The position numbers and the translations under genes are program-made. DNA of 64,000 nucleotides from positions 77,410 to 141,409 of the forward strand of contig VZRS01000325.1 of NCBI GenBank assembly GCA_013398055.1, written 5' to 3'. Each line of letters starts with the position of its first letter. Within the stretch, counting starts at the first letter, position 1. Below the pieces are notes generated by a model that saw only the letters and a program-made list of their open reading frames with translations, was not told the origin of the DNA and did not search any database. Source of the stretch: Ifrita kowaldi. Taxonomy: Eukaryota > Chordata > Aves > Passeriformes > Cinclosomatidae. This document shows positions 12,637 through 24,801 of this stretch, one piece after another.

Positions 12637-12726
12637 ATGGCGGCCATGGCTGCGGAGGCGGCGGCGACTGCGGCGGTGCCGGGGGACGGCGGGGCCGGTG
12701 AGGCCGAGCCCGAGATGGAGCCGATC
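12637..12726 (+). CDS. PWWP2A: PWWP2A exon 1, N-terminal 30 codons (misplaced)
   Basis: ATG at 12637 has a favourable context (AAAATGG: A at -3, G at +4). It opens a frame reading MAAMAAEAAATAAVPGDGG, then AGEAEPEMEPI, which closely matches the N-terminus of human PWWP2A (MAAVAAEAAATAA...EPEMEPI). This fixes the start codon. The frame runs into NN at 12727. The following proline- and glutamate-rich middle of the exon, about 120 residues or more in human, is absent here except for the part at 12167-12319. The upstream stop status cannot be judged because the 5' join is an assembly break. Confidence 0.88.
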
Positions 12727-15700
12727 NNAAGACGCCCTGGTGGTCTCGTTCCGGCTGGGAGAGAAGCTTTTTTCCGGGGTCCTCATGGACCTCTCGAAAA
12801 GGTGAGAGCTCGGGGGGAGCCGAGCCCGAGCCCCCACCCAGCGCCGGGCCCGGGAGCGCTCCCGAAGCCGCCGGGGGCGGGATGGGTGCGGCCCTGCCGG
12901 GACCCTCGTGGACTCTACAGCTTCCCTTCCCTCCCATGCCATCGCTTCCCATCCCATCCCAGCCCTCCTTGGCCCCGGTCCGCCCCGGGCCAAGCGGCTC
13001 CTGCCCCCGCGTCCTCCCCGGGGAGCGGAGCAGCAGCTCCCGGGCATCCTTCTCCTCTTCCTCCTCCTCGACTCTTTCAGCCGGGGGTGCGCGGGGCCCC
13101 CTCCCGCCCGGGGAATGGGAAAACGGGAGAGCCGGGAGAGGGGCGAGCACATGGGCACAGCCTTTGGGCTTGGCCGGGATTCCCAGCGCCTGCAGCAGCA
13201 TCCCTGTGTGCCGGGAGAAGCACCCGAGCACAGAGCTTGGCGTTTATTCCGTCGTTGTACAGAACAGCCCCAGAGGTCTGATTGCCCTGGTCGTTCGGGC
13301 TTACATTGCCTAGGTAACCCTCTTTTTCAGTACATACTATTTTCCACAATAATGGTTTTCCAGCTAGGCTGTTGCAGTTATTAATTAGTACTGATTGCTC
13401 CTTGTATGCAGTGAACGGGGTGAAGTTTCATGGTTCTTAAATATCCTTGTGGACGGGGGGATTTTTATGTATCACTGAATAACTTATCAGACAGCAGGGT
13501 TTGGGGTTTGCTTTTTTTCACTGCCATTCAGTAGTGAGAAGCTGTTTGGAGACCAGAAATCATGGTATGTTATAGACAATCTAGGTTCTATCAGCAGGTG
13601 AAAATTCTTCTTCATCTAGTGGTTATTTCCTAGACATGTAAGGACCCTGCAAGTTTATGAGAGAAAAGTGAAATTTAAGCAAGGTTATTATTTAAAATAA
13701 TCATTATGCAAAATATGCAGCACTTTCCCTCCCCCCCAGATTTAAACTGTGTGTGGACATAAGTCTTTTATCACTCCTTTTCTGTTGTTAGTAGCTGTTC
13801 AGCAACTTCCTGGAATATTAATATTGTCAGTGCTTCCTAAAAGGAAAATTGTGGGGACCAGCACTTCTGGCTTGGGCTTCACTGTGTGGTTGGGGTTTGG
13901 CACAAAGGGCCTTTCCTGAACCCCAGGATAATGGGGTTTGGATAATGTCATGGAGTGAAGTTTTCAGTCTGTCGGTTGATGAGGTGAGAAATGCTAAGCA
14001 AAACTGCATCACTTGTAGGGTGAAACAGCGTCTCAGAGCAGGGCAGGAGTTGACACAAATGAAGTGTAATCCTGGGTAAAACCAATTCTTTTGTAGGTTT
14101 GAAGTTGTCCCAGCAGAATGCCGTGGTTGCCCTGGGCAGGAGGGTGACAAAGCCTCAGCTTCCAGGAGTGCAGGAAAATACCAGCTTCTCCTTTTCTCCT
14201 GAAAGGGATCCTGTCCAGAACACACCCGTGTTTTCCCAGGTTCTCGTGCACTGAGGAGCCTCTGGCACGCAGCAGATCTGCAGCCCTTTGCAGCAGGATT
14301 CAGTTTGTGGGCTGGCTGCTGCTCCTGTGCCTCGGGGGAAGCATCCCCAGCCTCCCTGGATCCAGGCACAGCTCCTGGGACAAACCTTTGCAGTGGGAAC
14401 TGTGGAAAAGCCATACGGGAAGGCTGGGGCTGTCCCTCCCAGGTTCTCTTTGCAGTGGAGCCATTTATTCCTTCAGAGGTGCTTTTACATGGGAATCCAG
14501 GAGGGGAAATTTAAATTCTCAAGGCCAAGCTCTACAGAGGGCCTGGACAAGAACTCAGTTTTGAGACATAAGGTCTGTAATAGTTGGCTGGTGGCAACAA
14601 AATGTAGGTAGATAACAAGAGTCTCTTATCAGATGTCTCACACAGGAAATGCAGTGGAAAACAAGCTCTAGAAATAGTCCAAGAACTTCCTACCTCTAAG
14701 AAATGGAAACATTATCAAAAAGAAGTGTTACCTGTATGTCCAGCAATTCAATTTTGCCACTTCTGTGGTGACTGACAGGTGGTATTGTTTAGGTGCCAGC
14801 TTTTCCTTGTATCAGTGTATTTTTGTTGGCTGTAGCAGCACCTGGACTTGCAGAACATGAATATTTTTCATGAACTTCCTTCTGTATCTGTGGCAGGCCT
14901 CGGAATTCTTGCAACAAGTTTTTCCACTGGACCAAAAAGAAAAAAGAAGGGCAGGGTTAAATGAAAACCACTCAAATTCCATGCATTTACATGACAACAC
15001 TGGGATTTCCAGCATAGGAGATGAGTGGTTGCTGAAATCTGTCTCATTCAAATGCATGGGAATAATCTCACAAACTTTCCTAATGCCAGAGGGATCAATA
15101 TTTTAAGACTGACAGCTCTTACTAAGTAAAAGTGACAATTTGTGTTAGAATTTACTCATTCAGTAGCTTCCAGAAGTGGCTGTGTTCATTGCACGTGCTA
15201 ATGCTGTGTTCATTGTGTTCATGCTCAGAAGGAAATAATTCCTGTTCCTTTTTGGGTCTTAATTTCTCTTTTTCCTCTGCACCCTCCAGAGCAGTGTAGG
15301 TGCTGCTACTTCCGTACAGCACTAAGGAGAGCAAGTGACTGTTTTAAAAACCTGTTCACTGGACTCTTTTTAGTCTTCTCAGGTCATGTTCTGAATTACT
15401 TGAACTTCACAGTTCAAGAAAGAAAGAAAAGCAAAAATACCCCATATATTTGTGATTTTACAGGGTTTTTTGGCTATTTTTAAAATCTCTTTTTCTGTTG
15501 CTGAGATGATGCCCTGACTTGGCATTTTATTCTTGGTGACTTTGGTATGAAGTCAGTGATATTTGTATGGAGGGCCTGATTCCCTCTCCCACCCCTGTAA
15601 ACGGGATGTCCATTTGGAAGTTTATACCACAAGCCCCTGAGTGTTCAGTGGACTTCATTCCTTCATTTATTTGAGGTGAGGAAGCGTTTCCCTGCCTGTA

Positions 15701-18700
15701 CCAATGGCAGTCTCCTTTACCTGCTGCCCAGGAAGTTTTGAAAATCAGCAGAAAACAGGACCCCACATGTCCTGAGTGCCAGATGCATTTGTTACACAGC
15801 GAATCCTCGTTTGGAGAGGAGCATGTCCCCACCTTGGTTACTCTGAGGGCTCATTGCACAAACTAAGAACGTTCCTGCTGTTAAACTTCATCAGTGCTGC
15901 TGCCATTACCTGTAAAGTGCTTTACTGGTGCAGGGGGGAGGTTCTGCTGGGTGTTCCTGGGGTGGATGTGCCGGATGGAGTCCTGATGGGAGAGACAGGG
16001 AATGCAGCAGCCCTCACAGGGGGGAGAACTCCACATATCCAGGGCTGATCCCACGGCGTGGGCTGCAGGAAAGGGGGGGATCCTGCCCCACCCAGGTGAG
16101 ACCCCACCTGCAGAGCTGCTCCAGCCCTGGGACCCAGCACAGGGAGGAGCTGGAGCTGCTGGAGCCAGGTCAGAGGAGACACCAAGTTGCTGAGGGGGCT
16201 GGAGCACCCTCCCTATGGAGATGGGCTGGGAGAGCTGGGAATGTTCATCCTGGAGAGGAGAAGGTTGTGTGGAGACCTCACAGCCCCTTCCAGAGTCTGA
16301 AGGTGCAGGGAGGCTGGAGAGGGAACTTCATCAGGACCTGGAGTGACAGGACAAAGGGGAATGGCTCTCATTGCCAGAGGGCAGGGCTGGATGGCATATT
16401 GGGAAGGAATTGTTCCCTGGGAGGGTGGGGAGGCCCTGGCACAGGGTGCCCAGAGCAGCTGTGGCTGCCCCTGGAATTATCCAAGGCCAGGTTGGACATT
16501 GGGGCTTGGAGCAGCCTGGGACAGTGGAAGGTGTCCCTGCCCATGGCAGGGGTGGGACTGGGTGGGATTTAAGATCCCTTCCAGCCCAGCCCATCCTGGT
16601 TCTGTGGGGTTTAAAGTCCCTGTGAGCTCCTGTACCCAGCATTGCTCGCTCCCTGTTTGCTGAGGGGCAGGGGGTGTCCATCCCACCTGCTGGCTCAGAG
16701 TAAATCCTGCTCTGCACCTGGAGGAAGTAGGTGGGAAGGAAACACCTGAGAAGTGTAGCATTTGTAAATCTTAAAATACAGGATTAAGAAGTTGTTTTAG
16801 TTTGTTCTTCTGGAGAAAGGATAATTATTTCTGTGTGGGTTTTTTTTTCCTTCCCAAAGATTAGGGAAGGAGGGGGATTAAATTTATGTTCTGTTGTTTT
16901 GCCAACAGTCAGGAATTGGCCTTTTTATTGCTTTATCATTTAACTAAAATTTTCCTTCTAAACCTGCAGATGTGAAGGACATGTGTCTTGTCTTTTTCTC
17001 TAAACTAGTTCCCTTCTGACTTATGTGTGTTCATAACAGTTCTTGAGGGAGCAAAAGAGAGCAAAAAGTTGTTTTGTGACCTAAAAGCCTTGGTTAGATA
17101 TCCGAAAGATACGCAGTGTGTTCCTAGTTGACATATGTTTGAAATTATGTCTTTATTGGGCTTTGGTTATGGAAGATAAGGAAGGACTTCCTGCACCAAG
17201 GTGTGCATGAGCTGTATGATGAAAATAGACTTTTATAGGCAGTTTGCAATCCTTACAATCCCAGAAGCAGTTGTCAGGTACAGCACTGACTCTTGAATCC
17301 TGTGCTTTCCCCAGTTTGTTAATTCAGCTTCTACTGCAAAAGAATGATGTGAAAGGAAACAGCAGAAGCCTCTCTTGAAGAAACATGGCACATTTCTCCC
17401 TGCTTTCATTTAATAACCAGGGACAGCATGTGCTCATCCTTGTCTGGGGAAGGACTGGGTTTTGCAGGAGGCCTGGTGTTCTGTGATGCACATTCTCAGC
17501 AGTAAAGAAGTGTCTGTGACCCAGGGTTGTGTGTTTTGGTTTATTTTATAACTTACTCTCAGTTCCCAACGTGTCCCACACCTCGTCACCTGCCCTCTTT
17601 GGGAGTTTCTCAGGAGCCCAGAGGAGCTTGGTGAAATTCTGGCATTTAAGGAACAGCCTCAACACTTCTCTGACATTTGTTTTATTACCCCCAGATCATG
17701 GGAAGCTCAGGTGTGATGGGAGTGTGGTTAAGAGAGTAATTCAAGTGTCTTCTGCTTGTGACTGGCAGAGGTTTTATGGAAGGTGTCAAATGTAGCCTCA
17801 CTTAGAGGGTAGGGTTAGAATTGGGGTCTGGATAGGGCCTCAGACTCTCCTTTCCTGTAGAGGTCTGTGGTCTTCAGCTGCTCTTTGTTGGTCTGGGATG
17901 TGACAGATGATGGTTGATCTGTCCTTCCTTATGGAATTCTCTATTCCAGCAGCATGGCCTGTCCTGGCTTTCTGAGGGTTGTTTGACTTGGTCCAAGGTG
18001 TTGAGGCAGGGAAGGGGTAAAATTTTCAGTCTGCTTTCATTTTCTTTTCTGTTATGGGACTGATGAATCTTGGCCATCTTAAATTCATCCATTATTTAAT
18101 AGTATCATTCTCTTCCATGTGTCCTGGGTCTGGCATATGGATGATCTTTAGGAGTATATTCAAGGTATTTTATCTTAATAATAAAGTTTTGCAAGTGTAA
18201 TACTTCAAAATAGATCACAGCAAATGTATCAGTGAAGTGTCTACTTCAAAATGCAACTGACAGCTAATAATGGTAACAGATGTAAAAATTAAAAGATATT
18301 TCAGTTTAAACAGACCTTCAGCTTTATGGATGTGCCAGTAAAGTTATGGTAGTTAATGCAAAGCCTGAACTCAAAGCATCCTGTCTTTTCTGTATGTTGT
18401 GCTGTTCCAAAGAGTCACTCTCACTGCAGTCCTTTGCCACATGTTCAGAGCTCTCAGTGAAATGTGCATTTTCTAGTCTGTTTAGCCTGGTGTTACATTG
18501 CTCAGGAGGTGAATAAACCCCGGAGTTGATTGTCTGGCTTCTGGGAATGCTTTTTTCAGGAAGGTGCCCGCACTTAAAACAATATATTCCATCTTGTGCT
18601 TTATCACACCAAGTAAATCCTTCATTAAAAATAAGTTGTTGCATAATGTGTGTTTTCAATGTAGGTTATTTTGAGGAGTTGTGCAAAACTTTGTGTTCAA

Positions 18701-21700
18701 ATAGCTATGATCTAAGTGTGTATTACATGGAATGTTGTAATTTAAACCCTCAGTTTAGATGCATGAGGTACATATCCATGGTTCTTTCACAGTGTTGTTA
18801 TACTCCTGGAACTTCCATCCATGCAGTAAAAATGGCTTCAGTTGTTGCTGGTCCTGGCTTTTGCAGAACACCAAGGATGATCTTGGGTACAAGGGCAATA
18901 CAGAAAAGGTAACAGGAGATTTCTGCACTGGCTTGGTGGTGGAGTTTTGATCAGTCATTTACAACAGACTTGATTTAACACTTTGAAGTCACTGTGCTTT
19001 GCTGATATTTGTTCAGTGTGTCCACAGACGAATGGGAAACAGTTCTGAACCTTCTCAGTGGCTTCTCTCCTCTGGCAGAACAAGGGGCTTTTCCTTTCTC
19101 TTCCTTTTAATAGGAAGTCAGCCACTGGAGGTTAAAGATGAGAGCTTCAAACTTTAGGTACTAATGTAAAACCCTTTGCCCCAGGGTGTGTTGTTTATGT
19201 ACTTTGTTTGTGTACATACAGTCATGAGTCAAAATGGGATTTGTTCCTTATCTCTCATGGTTGTTTCTTAAAAAATACCCTTTGACTGTTCTGTTTTGCA
19301 TGCAAATGGAACAGTAATATGCATTCATTGGAGCAATTCTGCTGCAGGATTTAGACTTGAAAAAAGTGGCTTTACTTTCCTTAAAGTACTTAAGTTTTTA
19401 TGTCTGTAATACAAAACTCTGGCTTTAAATGACTGAGTTCTGGGTTTGGTACCCAGACTGGTTTTTGGATGCCATGGCTGCCTATTCATTAACCTGCAGC
19501 TGGCAAACTGCAAGTGAAGCCTCCCTGGTTTTACCCTGTTTCTGTCTCTGCACACCCTGGTCAATTGAAAGCTCCTCTCAGTGTAAATATCATTGCACTG
19601 CCAGAATTGATCAGGCTCTTAGTTCAGTTTAGGTCCTGATACCCTGTTGCTATTTATGTCTCCAATGAAAATGTGCATTGCAGTGGTACCTACAGCAGAA
19701 GTGTGATCAATCCTGCTGATTGCCCTGGTTACTCGAAAAACCTCTGAGAAATGAGCTTGATACAAGAGATGTCACTCATCCTCTCTTAGAGGTGCATTTT
19801 CAAGGCAGGTGAGAGCTGGGACACCTTTGCAGGAGAGGAACTGGCACAGTGGAAAACTGGCTCTGGTTTCCATAGGTAGGAAGCAGCAGTGCACTGCTTC
19901 CCAGAACTTGGATTGAGGGTGAAGTACCTATTTCTGAGTTTGGTTTTTCCAACACTTCAGTTTTAGATCCCCATCCCCTGTCAGTGAATCCTCCCATTCT
20001 TTGGAGTGTGATGGTCTGAGGTAGAAGCATTACACGAGTCAGGAGTGGGCTGGGCAGGGAGCAGCTGGAACTTGGGCACCAGGGAATTTTTATTTTAAGC
20101 AAACAGTAATTGCAGTAATCTTTAGTTTCATCCAGAAAAGCCTATTCTTGAAGTCTTGTGGGATCAAGTGATACTTGGGATCAAGATATTAAAAAAATTA
20201 TTTTGTTGTTGGAATAAAGACAGGGCAATTCCTTGTAGAACTTAAACCTGCAACATGTGACAAAAGGAATGTGTTGGGAGTTTCACTGTGGGGTAGCTGA
20301 AATGGTTTCTCTTCAGAGCTGATCTGGTGCCAGCCAGTGACTGATGGGAGGATCAGTAAATGTAATGATACAACTGAGCTGTGTGCCTTGGGTTTTTTAA
20401 ATCTTGTTTTCTATAGATGCCTTTTAGTCCTCCTTCATCTCTGTGGCAGATGAACCAAATGCTTTTGCAGCTTTTCTGTCTAATTACTAACACAAGTAAC
20501 TAGTTCAGCCTTGCAGTTGGTGTGACAAAAATTACTGTGGTTCTGTGAGAAGCATTGATCTTCAAGGTCCACCAACCAGGTGTGTGAAAATAGGGCTTGA
20601 AATTCTGGTACATGCAATAAATACTTGTGCTTGCTGCAGAACTAATTAGATGCTGTGTCATGCCTTGTCCTGAAAAGGTTTAAGATCACATCTTAATTCT
20701 GCTGCTTCTCTTAGGAAAAACCAATCCCTCTTTTCTTACCTTGTTCTTTGTGGTTTTTCTGTCCTGTATCCTTTACTCTTCCTTTTGCAAGTTTTTGTGC
20801 CATTGTTTTCTCTTCTTCATTTTTGTGTTATTTTTCTAAGTTGCTGGAGAACGTGATTAGCCAGGGAGGAAACAGAGATAATCAAGAACTGGTTGTAGAC
20901 ACAGTCTGCTGCTGGGTGAGGCCAAGAGAAGGCACAATACACTGAGCTATTGGAAATAATGTTCAGTCTTTTGGTTTCCCAAATATATTTTGTCCTGCAG
21001 GTGGATTGTGTTGACTGATTGTATGTTTTGTATTGTTTATAGGAATAGTGCTGTACATAACTGGCACAATATCCATGACTGCTCTTTGCTTCCCCTGTTC
21101 ATTAATTTGTAGGTGGACAGGGGTGGGAGGTTCTGGTTCATTTTTAGAGCAGTACCTTTCGTGAGGGATTCTCTGGCTTCAGGGATTCACTCTGGATTGG
21201 TTTTGTGTCTTACTAAAGCAGGTTTGCATCTTGGATAGAAACTCCCCTTTGTGGCTTCCTGTTCTTCAGTTCTGGCCTGTGTTTTGTGTTTGAAGGAAAG
21301 GAAAGTGGAAGGTACAGAATGAATCTTTGATTTCCTGGTATCAGGCATGTGCTGAGCTTTCCATCAGCTTCTTTGTGCCTTTGGAGTGCAAATCGTGCAC
21401 GCTTTGCTGGTGAGGCAATAGAATGAAAACCTGGGAAAAGAGAGATGAAATCCTTGAATGGGATTCTTCTGGAAACCCTTGCAGTCCTCTTCATCCCCCT
21501 CTTCCTGGTGACAGCTAATTGTGCTTCATTTCCTCACACAGTGTCACATAAATGCCCTCTGGGAGAAGGGCTTGGCTCTGGGCTCTGGGAATGGCCTGTG
21601 AGGGGCTGGAGATGCAGTTCCTGGGGTGCTGGGAGCAGTTGTAAGGGATGTGTGTCTGTGTGGGGTTTGCCCATTTGATATCCCACTCCTGTCTGGTTCT

Positions 21701-24700
21701 GCTGTTGTGCTCTTTGGGGTTGGAATTTGCACAGCAGAGATCTTGCCCTGTCTTGTTTTCAGCTCTTACCACAGATTAACTTTTCCCCAAATCCTCTAAT
21801 CTTTATCAGGTGGTGAATGATAGGATCTGGATCTTGTTTTCTTTTAGAAGCTGAAGGTCTTGTTGCAAGTAACACTGAAAATATTGCTAATTTAATTACT
21901 GTCAGCTGATAGTTTCTTTTAAAGCCCTGCTTGGAATTGAGTGACTTGCTCACAGTCCTTTGTGGAAGGAAAAGTATTTGTGGAAAAGCAACTTCTTTAC
22001 CCTTGATGGACTTGTGGGACTTAAGGGAATTTAAAACTTAGTTATGAGCAAGTCCCTTGTGGTTTAATACCAGACTATAGGCTGGAAAAATGTCTGTATG
22101 AGCTGCTGAAATGCAAACTGGGTGGATTATTTAATCATGGGTGGGTTGATTGCTTCAATGGCAACTTTAGATGTAGAAAGAGGCTTGTGGTAAGCAAAAG
22201 GACAAACAAGTGATGGCTTTTGTTGGTGACTCTAAAGAACTGTCTCACATATGATGTCTCTTTTTCAAATCCAATTTTGAGGAAACAAAGGCAACATGTA
22301 GGCACTTGTACAAAAAAAAATAGTAAATAAAGCTCAGTTCAATCAGCTGAGGGGTTGATGCTGTTGAGCAGCCACAGTGCAACACAAAGCTGAGGACAGA
22401 TCTTGGGGAGTCACTCCCTTGTCCTGATTCAGAGCAATTCCAGTCTGGAGAAAAGGAGTGAAAGGTTTAAAACTTGTTTGCTCGTGGAACAGTGAGGGAT
22501 GGTTGAAATAAGGGGGTTTTTGCTGGGAAAAATTCAGACAGGGCTGGGGGAATTTTGGGCTGTAATGCATCAGGTGCTGAGCTTTTGTGGATGGAGAGTG
22601 GGGACACTCCCTGTTCACTGCAAGGATTTAGGCAGCCCAGATTTGTCTCTGTTAAATCTGGAACATTCATCCTTTTCTGCTGTGCTAAAAATGGAAAAAA
22701 AGTTCCTGAAGATGCCTTTGCATAAAGTTGACTTAGTATGGAAAATGAGCTTGGGTAGACTGGGAGTTGTTGGGGTGAGTTTGTATATTTATAAGCATTT
22801 TCTAGAAGCATAAAGTTAATTCTTTTGCTGCTGCCTGGGGGATATTTTTGTTACATTTTCAGGGCTTCCTGTTGATACGAGAGAAACTGAAGTTGTGTAT
22901 TTTTTAGTCTCTACCGACTTCATTTCGGTGTCTTGCATTTTCAAAGCTTCCCATAAGGCTGGATGTGAAGCATTAATTTCCCTGGGATTCGTGGTTTTCA
23001 AGTGCTGCCTACCTAATGCAGACAGGTTTTCAAATGCTTTGTGATAAACGCAGCAAAAATTCCCTCAAAACATTAATTTTTTTTTTTTCCCCCTCTCTCT
23101 TTAAGGTTTGGCCCTCATGGAATCCCTGTGACCATATTTCCTAAAAGGGAGTACAAGGACAAACCTGAAGCCATGCAGCTCCAAAGCAAACCATTCCAAG
23201 AGGAGGCGCAGGTGAAGTGCGAGGCCAATGCTGCAGTCCCTGATGACTCCTCCCTCACGCAGCCATCAGAGCCCAGCATAGCTAAAAGCCTTTGGACTTC
23301 TAAACCACCTCCTCTGTTTCACGAGGGAGCGCCATACCCTCCTCCTTTGTTTATCAGGGACACCTATAACCAGTCAATACCTCAGCCTCCACCCCGGAAA
23401 ATCAAGCGGCCCAAGCGGAAAATGTACAGGGAGGAACCCACTTCGATCATGAACGCCATCAAACTACGGCCCCGGCAGGTCCTGTGTGACAAGTGCAAAA
23501 ACAGCGTGGTGGCAGAGAAAAAGGAGATCAAAAAAGGTGGCAATGCAAGTGACTCTTCCAAATACGAGGATAGTAAAAAGCGAAGAAACGAGAGCGTGAC
23601 TACTGTGAATAAAAAACTTAAGACTGACCATAAGGTGGATGGAAAAAGCCAAAACGAAAGCCAGAAAAGGAACGCTGTGGTCAAGGTTTCAAATATTGCC
23701 CACAGCAGAAGCAGAGTAGTTAAAGTTTCCGCACAAGCAAATACTTCAAAAGCGCAGTTAAACACAAAAAAAGTTCTCCAGAGCAAAAACATGGATCATG
23801 CAAAAGCTCGGGAAGTCTTGAAAATGGCCAAAGAAAAGGCACAAAAGAAGCAGAGTGCAACCTCCTCTTCCAAAAATGCACATTCAAAGGTCCACTTCAC
23901 GCGGCGTCTTCAGAACACCAGCTCAGGGTCCCTCCCGCCCCGATTGCGTCTAAAGCCCCAGCGGTATCGCAACGAAGAAAATGACTCTTCCCTCAAGACA
24001 GGACTTGAGAAAATACGGAGTGGCAAGATGGCAACTAAGCCCCAGTCTCGCTGCTCCTCCACCCGCTCAGCAGGTGAGGCCCCTTCAGAAACCCAGAGCC
24101 CCTCAGAAGGCCCCGAAGAGGCCAGCAGTGAGGTTCAGGACACGAGTGAAGTGCATGTAACTGTTGATCAGGATGAACAGCAGACACTGGGCAAGAGAGG
24201 CAGCAAAAGCAATATAACGGTTTACATGACCCTTAATCAAAAGAAATCTGACTCTTCCAGTGCATCAGTTTGTAGTAGTGATAGCACAGATGATTTGAAA
24301 TCCACCAACTCTGAGTGTAGCTCTACTGAAAGCTTTGATTTTCCTCCAGGCAGCATGCATGCACCTTCCTCCTCCTCCTCCTCCTCCTCCTCCTCCTCTT
24401 CGAAGGAAGAGAAAAAGCTCAGTAATTCCTTGAAAACAGAAGTCTTTTCCAAAAACGTCTCTAAATGTGTCACACCAGATGGCAGGACCGTATGTGTAGG
24501 GGACATTGTTTGGGCCAAGATTTATGGCTTCCCTTGGTGGCCGGCCCGTATCCTTACCATAACTGTGAGCCGCAAGGATACCGGGCTGCTGGTGCGCCAG
24601 GAGGCTCGTATCTCATGGTTTGGCTCCACCACCACGTCTTTCCTTGCTCTTGCACAGCTCTCCCCCTTTTTAGAAAGCTTCCAGTTGCGCTTTAATAAGA

Positions 24701-24801
24701 AGAGAAAGGGTCTGTACCGCAAGGCCGTCACTGAGGCAGCCAAGGCTGCCAAGCAGCTCACGCCCGAGGTGCGGGCCCTGCTGACGCAGTTTGAGACGTG
24801 A
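12637..24801 (+). CDS. PWWP2A: PWWP2A, PWWP domain-containing protein 2A (two exons, exon 1 incomplete)
   Basis: PWWP2A is a nuclear chromatin reader. From published work on mammals it binds H2A.Z nucleosomes, recognises methylated H3K36 through its PWWP domain and recruits an MTA1/HDAC subcomplex of NuRD. Here the coding sequence has two exons: a GC-rich exon 1 (pieces at 12637-12726, 12167-12392 and 12729-12801) and a large exon 2 (23106-24801), separated by a 10.3-kb intron. Exon 2 alone supplies about 565 of the roughly 755 residues known in human. Identification rests on near-continuous similarity to the human protein at both termini and in the PWWP domain. Pieces of exon 1 are out of order in this assembly, so a full protein cannot be read from the window as given. 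The gene points toward TTC1, which lies on the opposite strand. Confidence 0.93.
12727..12728. other. Assembly gap (NN)
   Basis: Joins the N-terminal piece of PWWP2A exon 1 directly to DNA from the 3' end of the same exon. At least the segment at 12167-12319 belongs in between, and by comparison with the human protein a further GC-rich stretch is missing altogether. Confidence 0.9.
12729..12801 (+). CDS. PWWP2A: PWWP2A exon 1, 3' end (copy B)
   Basis: Repeats 12320-12392 and reads EDALVVSFRLGEKLFSGVLM then DLSKR, ending at the donor AAAAG|GTGAGA (12801/12802). Asp in LMDLSKR agrees with human PWWP2A, so this copy is the better version. It continues without a break into intron 1 and is thus the copy physically linked to exon 2. 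Confidence 0.88.
12802..23105 (+). other. PWWP2A: PWWP2A intron 1
   Basis: Starts with GTGAGA and ends with a long pyrimidine tract (T run, then CCCCCTCTCTCTTTAAG) at 23105. It carries one long CR1 insertion (about 16060-16612) and otherwise T-rich unique sequence. No internal exon, RNA gene or further repeat is recognised. Its first 350 bp remain CpG-rich and belong to the promoter island. Confidence 0.85.
16060..16612 (+). mobile_element. CR1 retrotransposon, long 3' fragment
   Basis: About 550 bp of a 5'-truncated CR1. The first part holds decayed coding sequence from the end of the CR1 reverse-transcriptase frame (GETPPAELLQPW-like at about 16098-16135, then a GGCTGGGAGAGCTGGGAATG block). 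The second part holds the 3' untranslated region: CCTGGCACAGGGTGCCCAGA, TTGGAGCAGCCTGGGACAGT, GTGTCCCTGCCCATGGCAGG and a tail ending in CCCATCCTGGTTCTGTGG. Stops interrupt the coding part, so it is inactive. It is the longest CR1 copy in the window. Confidence 0.88.
23106..24801 (+). CDS. PWWP2A: PWWP2A exon 2 (C-terminal 565 residues with PWWP domain)
   Basis: The acceptor TTTAAG|G at 23105/23106 joins exon 1 in phase, giving SKR-FGPHGIPVTIFPKREYKD. In order the exon encodes: a conserved stretch with SKPPPLFHEGAPYPPP (about 23305-23345); a basic patch PRKIKRPKRKMYREEP (23391-23440); an LCDKCKN motif near 23480; a long lysine- and serine-rich region, probably disordered; an acidic stretch near 24105-24185; a run of about 12 serines (24367-24402); and the PWWP domain (about 24486-24680) with its signature FPWWP at 24529-24543 in KIYGFPWWPARIL. 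The protein ends VRALLTQFET, stop 24799-24801. The aromatic cage region looks intact. An internal ATG at 23128 is not the start; the frame is open upstream through the splice. Confidence 0.96.
24367..24402 (+). repeat. (TCC)n microsatellite coding for polyserine
   Basis: Ten TCC codons followed by TCT and TCG encode about 12 serines between MHAP and KEEKK. The human protein, from memory, has a shorter tract broken by threonines, so this repeat has grown or been purified in this lineage. It may vary in length between individuals. Confidence 0.9.

Noticed and set aside
12167..12801. Two tandem first exons of PWWP2A, or a partial gene duplication
   Set aside because: The repeated 242 bp differ at one base, are bounded by N, and the piece between holds the upstream start codon; misassembly explains all of it.
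12028..13158. Frames of 241-376 codons on the - strand over the PWWP2A exon 1 region
   Set aside because: They are antisense shadows of a CpG island and run through N bases and the false repeat.
15928..16572. 214-codon frame on the + strand
   Set aside because: Coincides with a CR1 insertion; similarity is to decayed CR1 sequence, not to a host gene.
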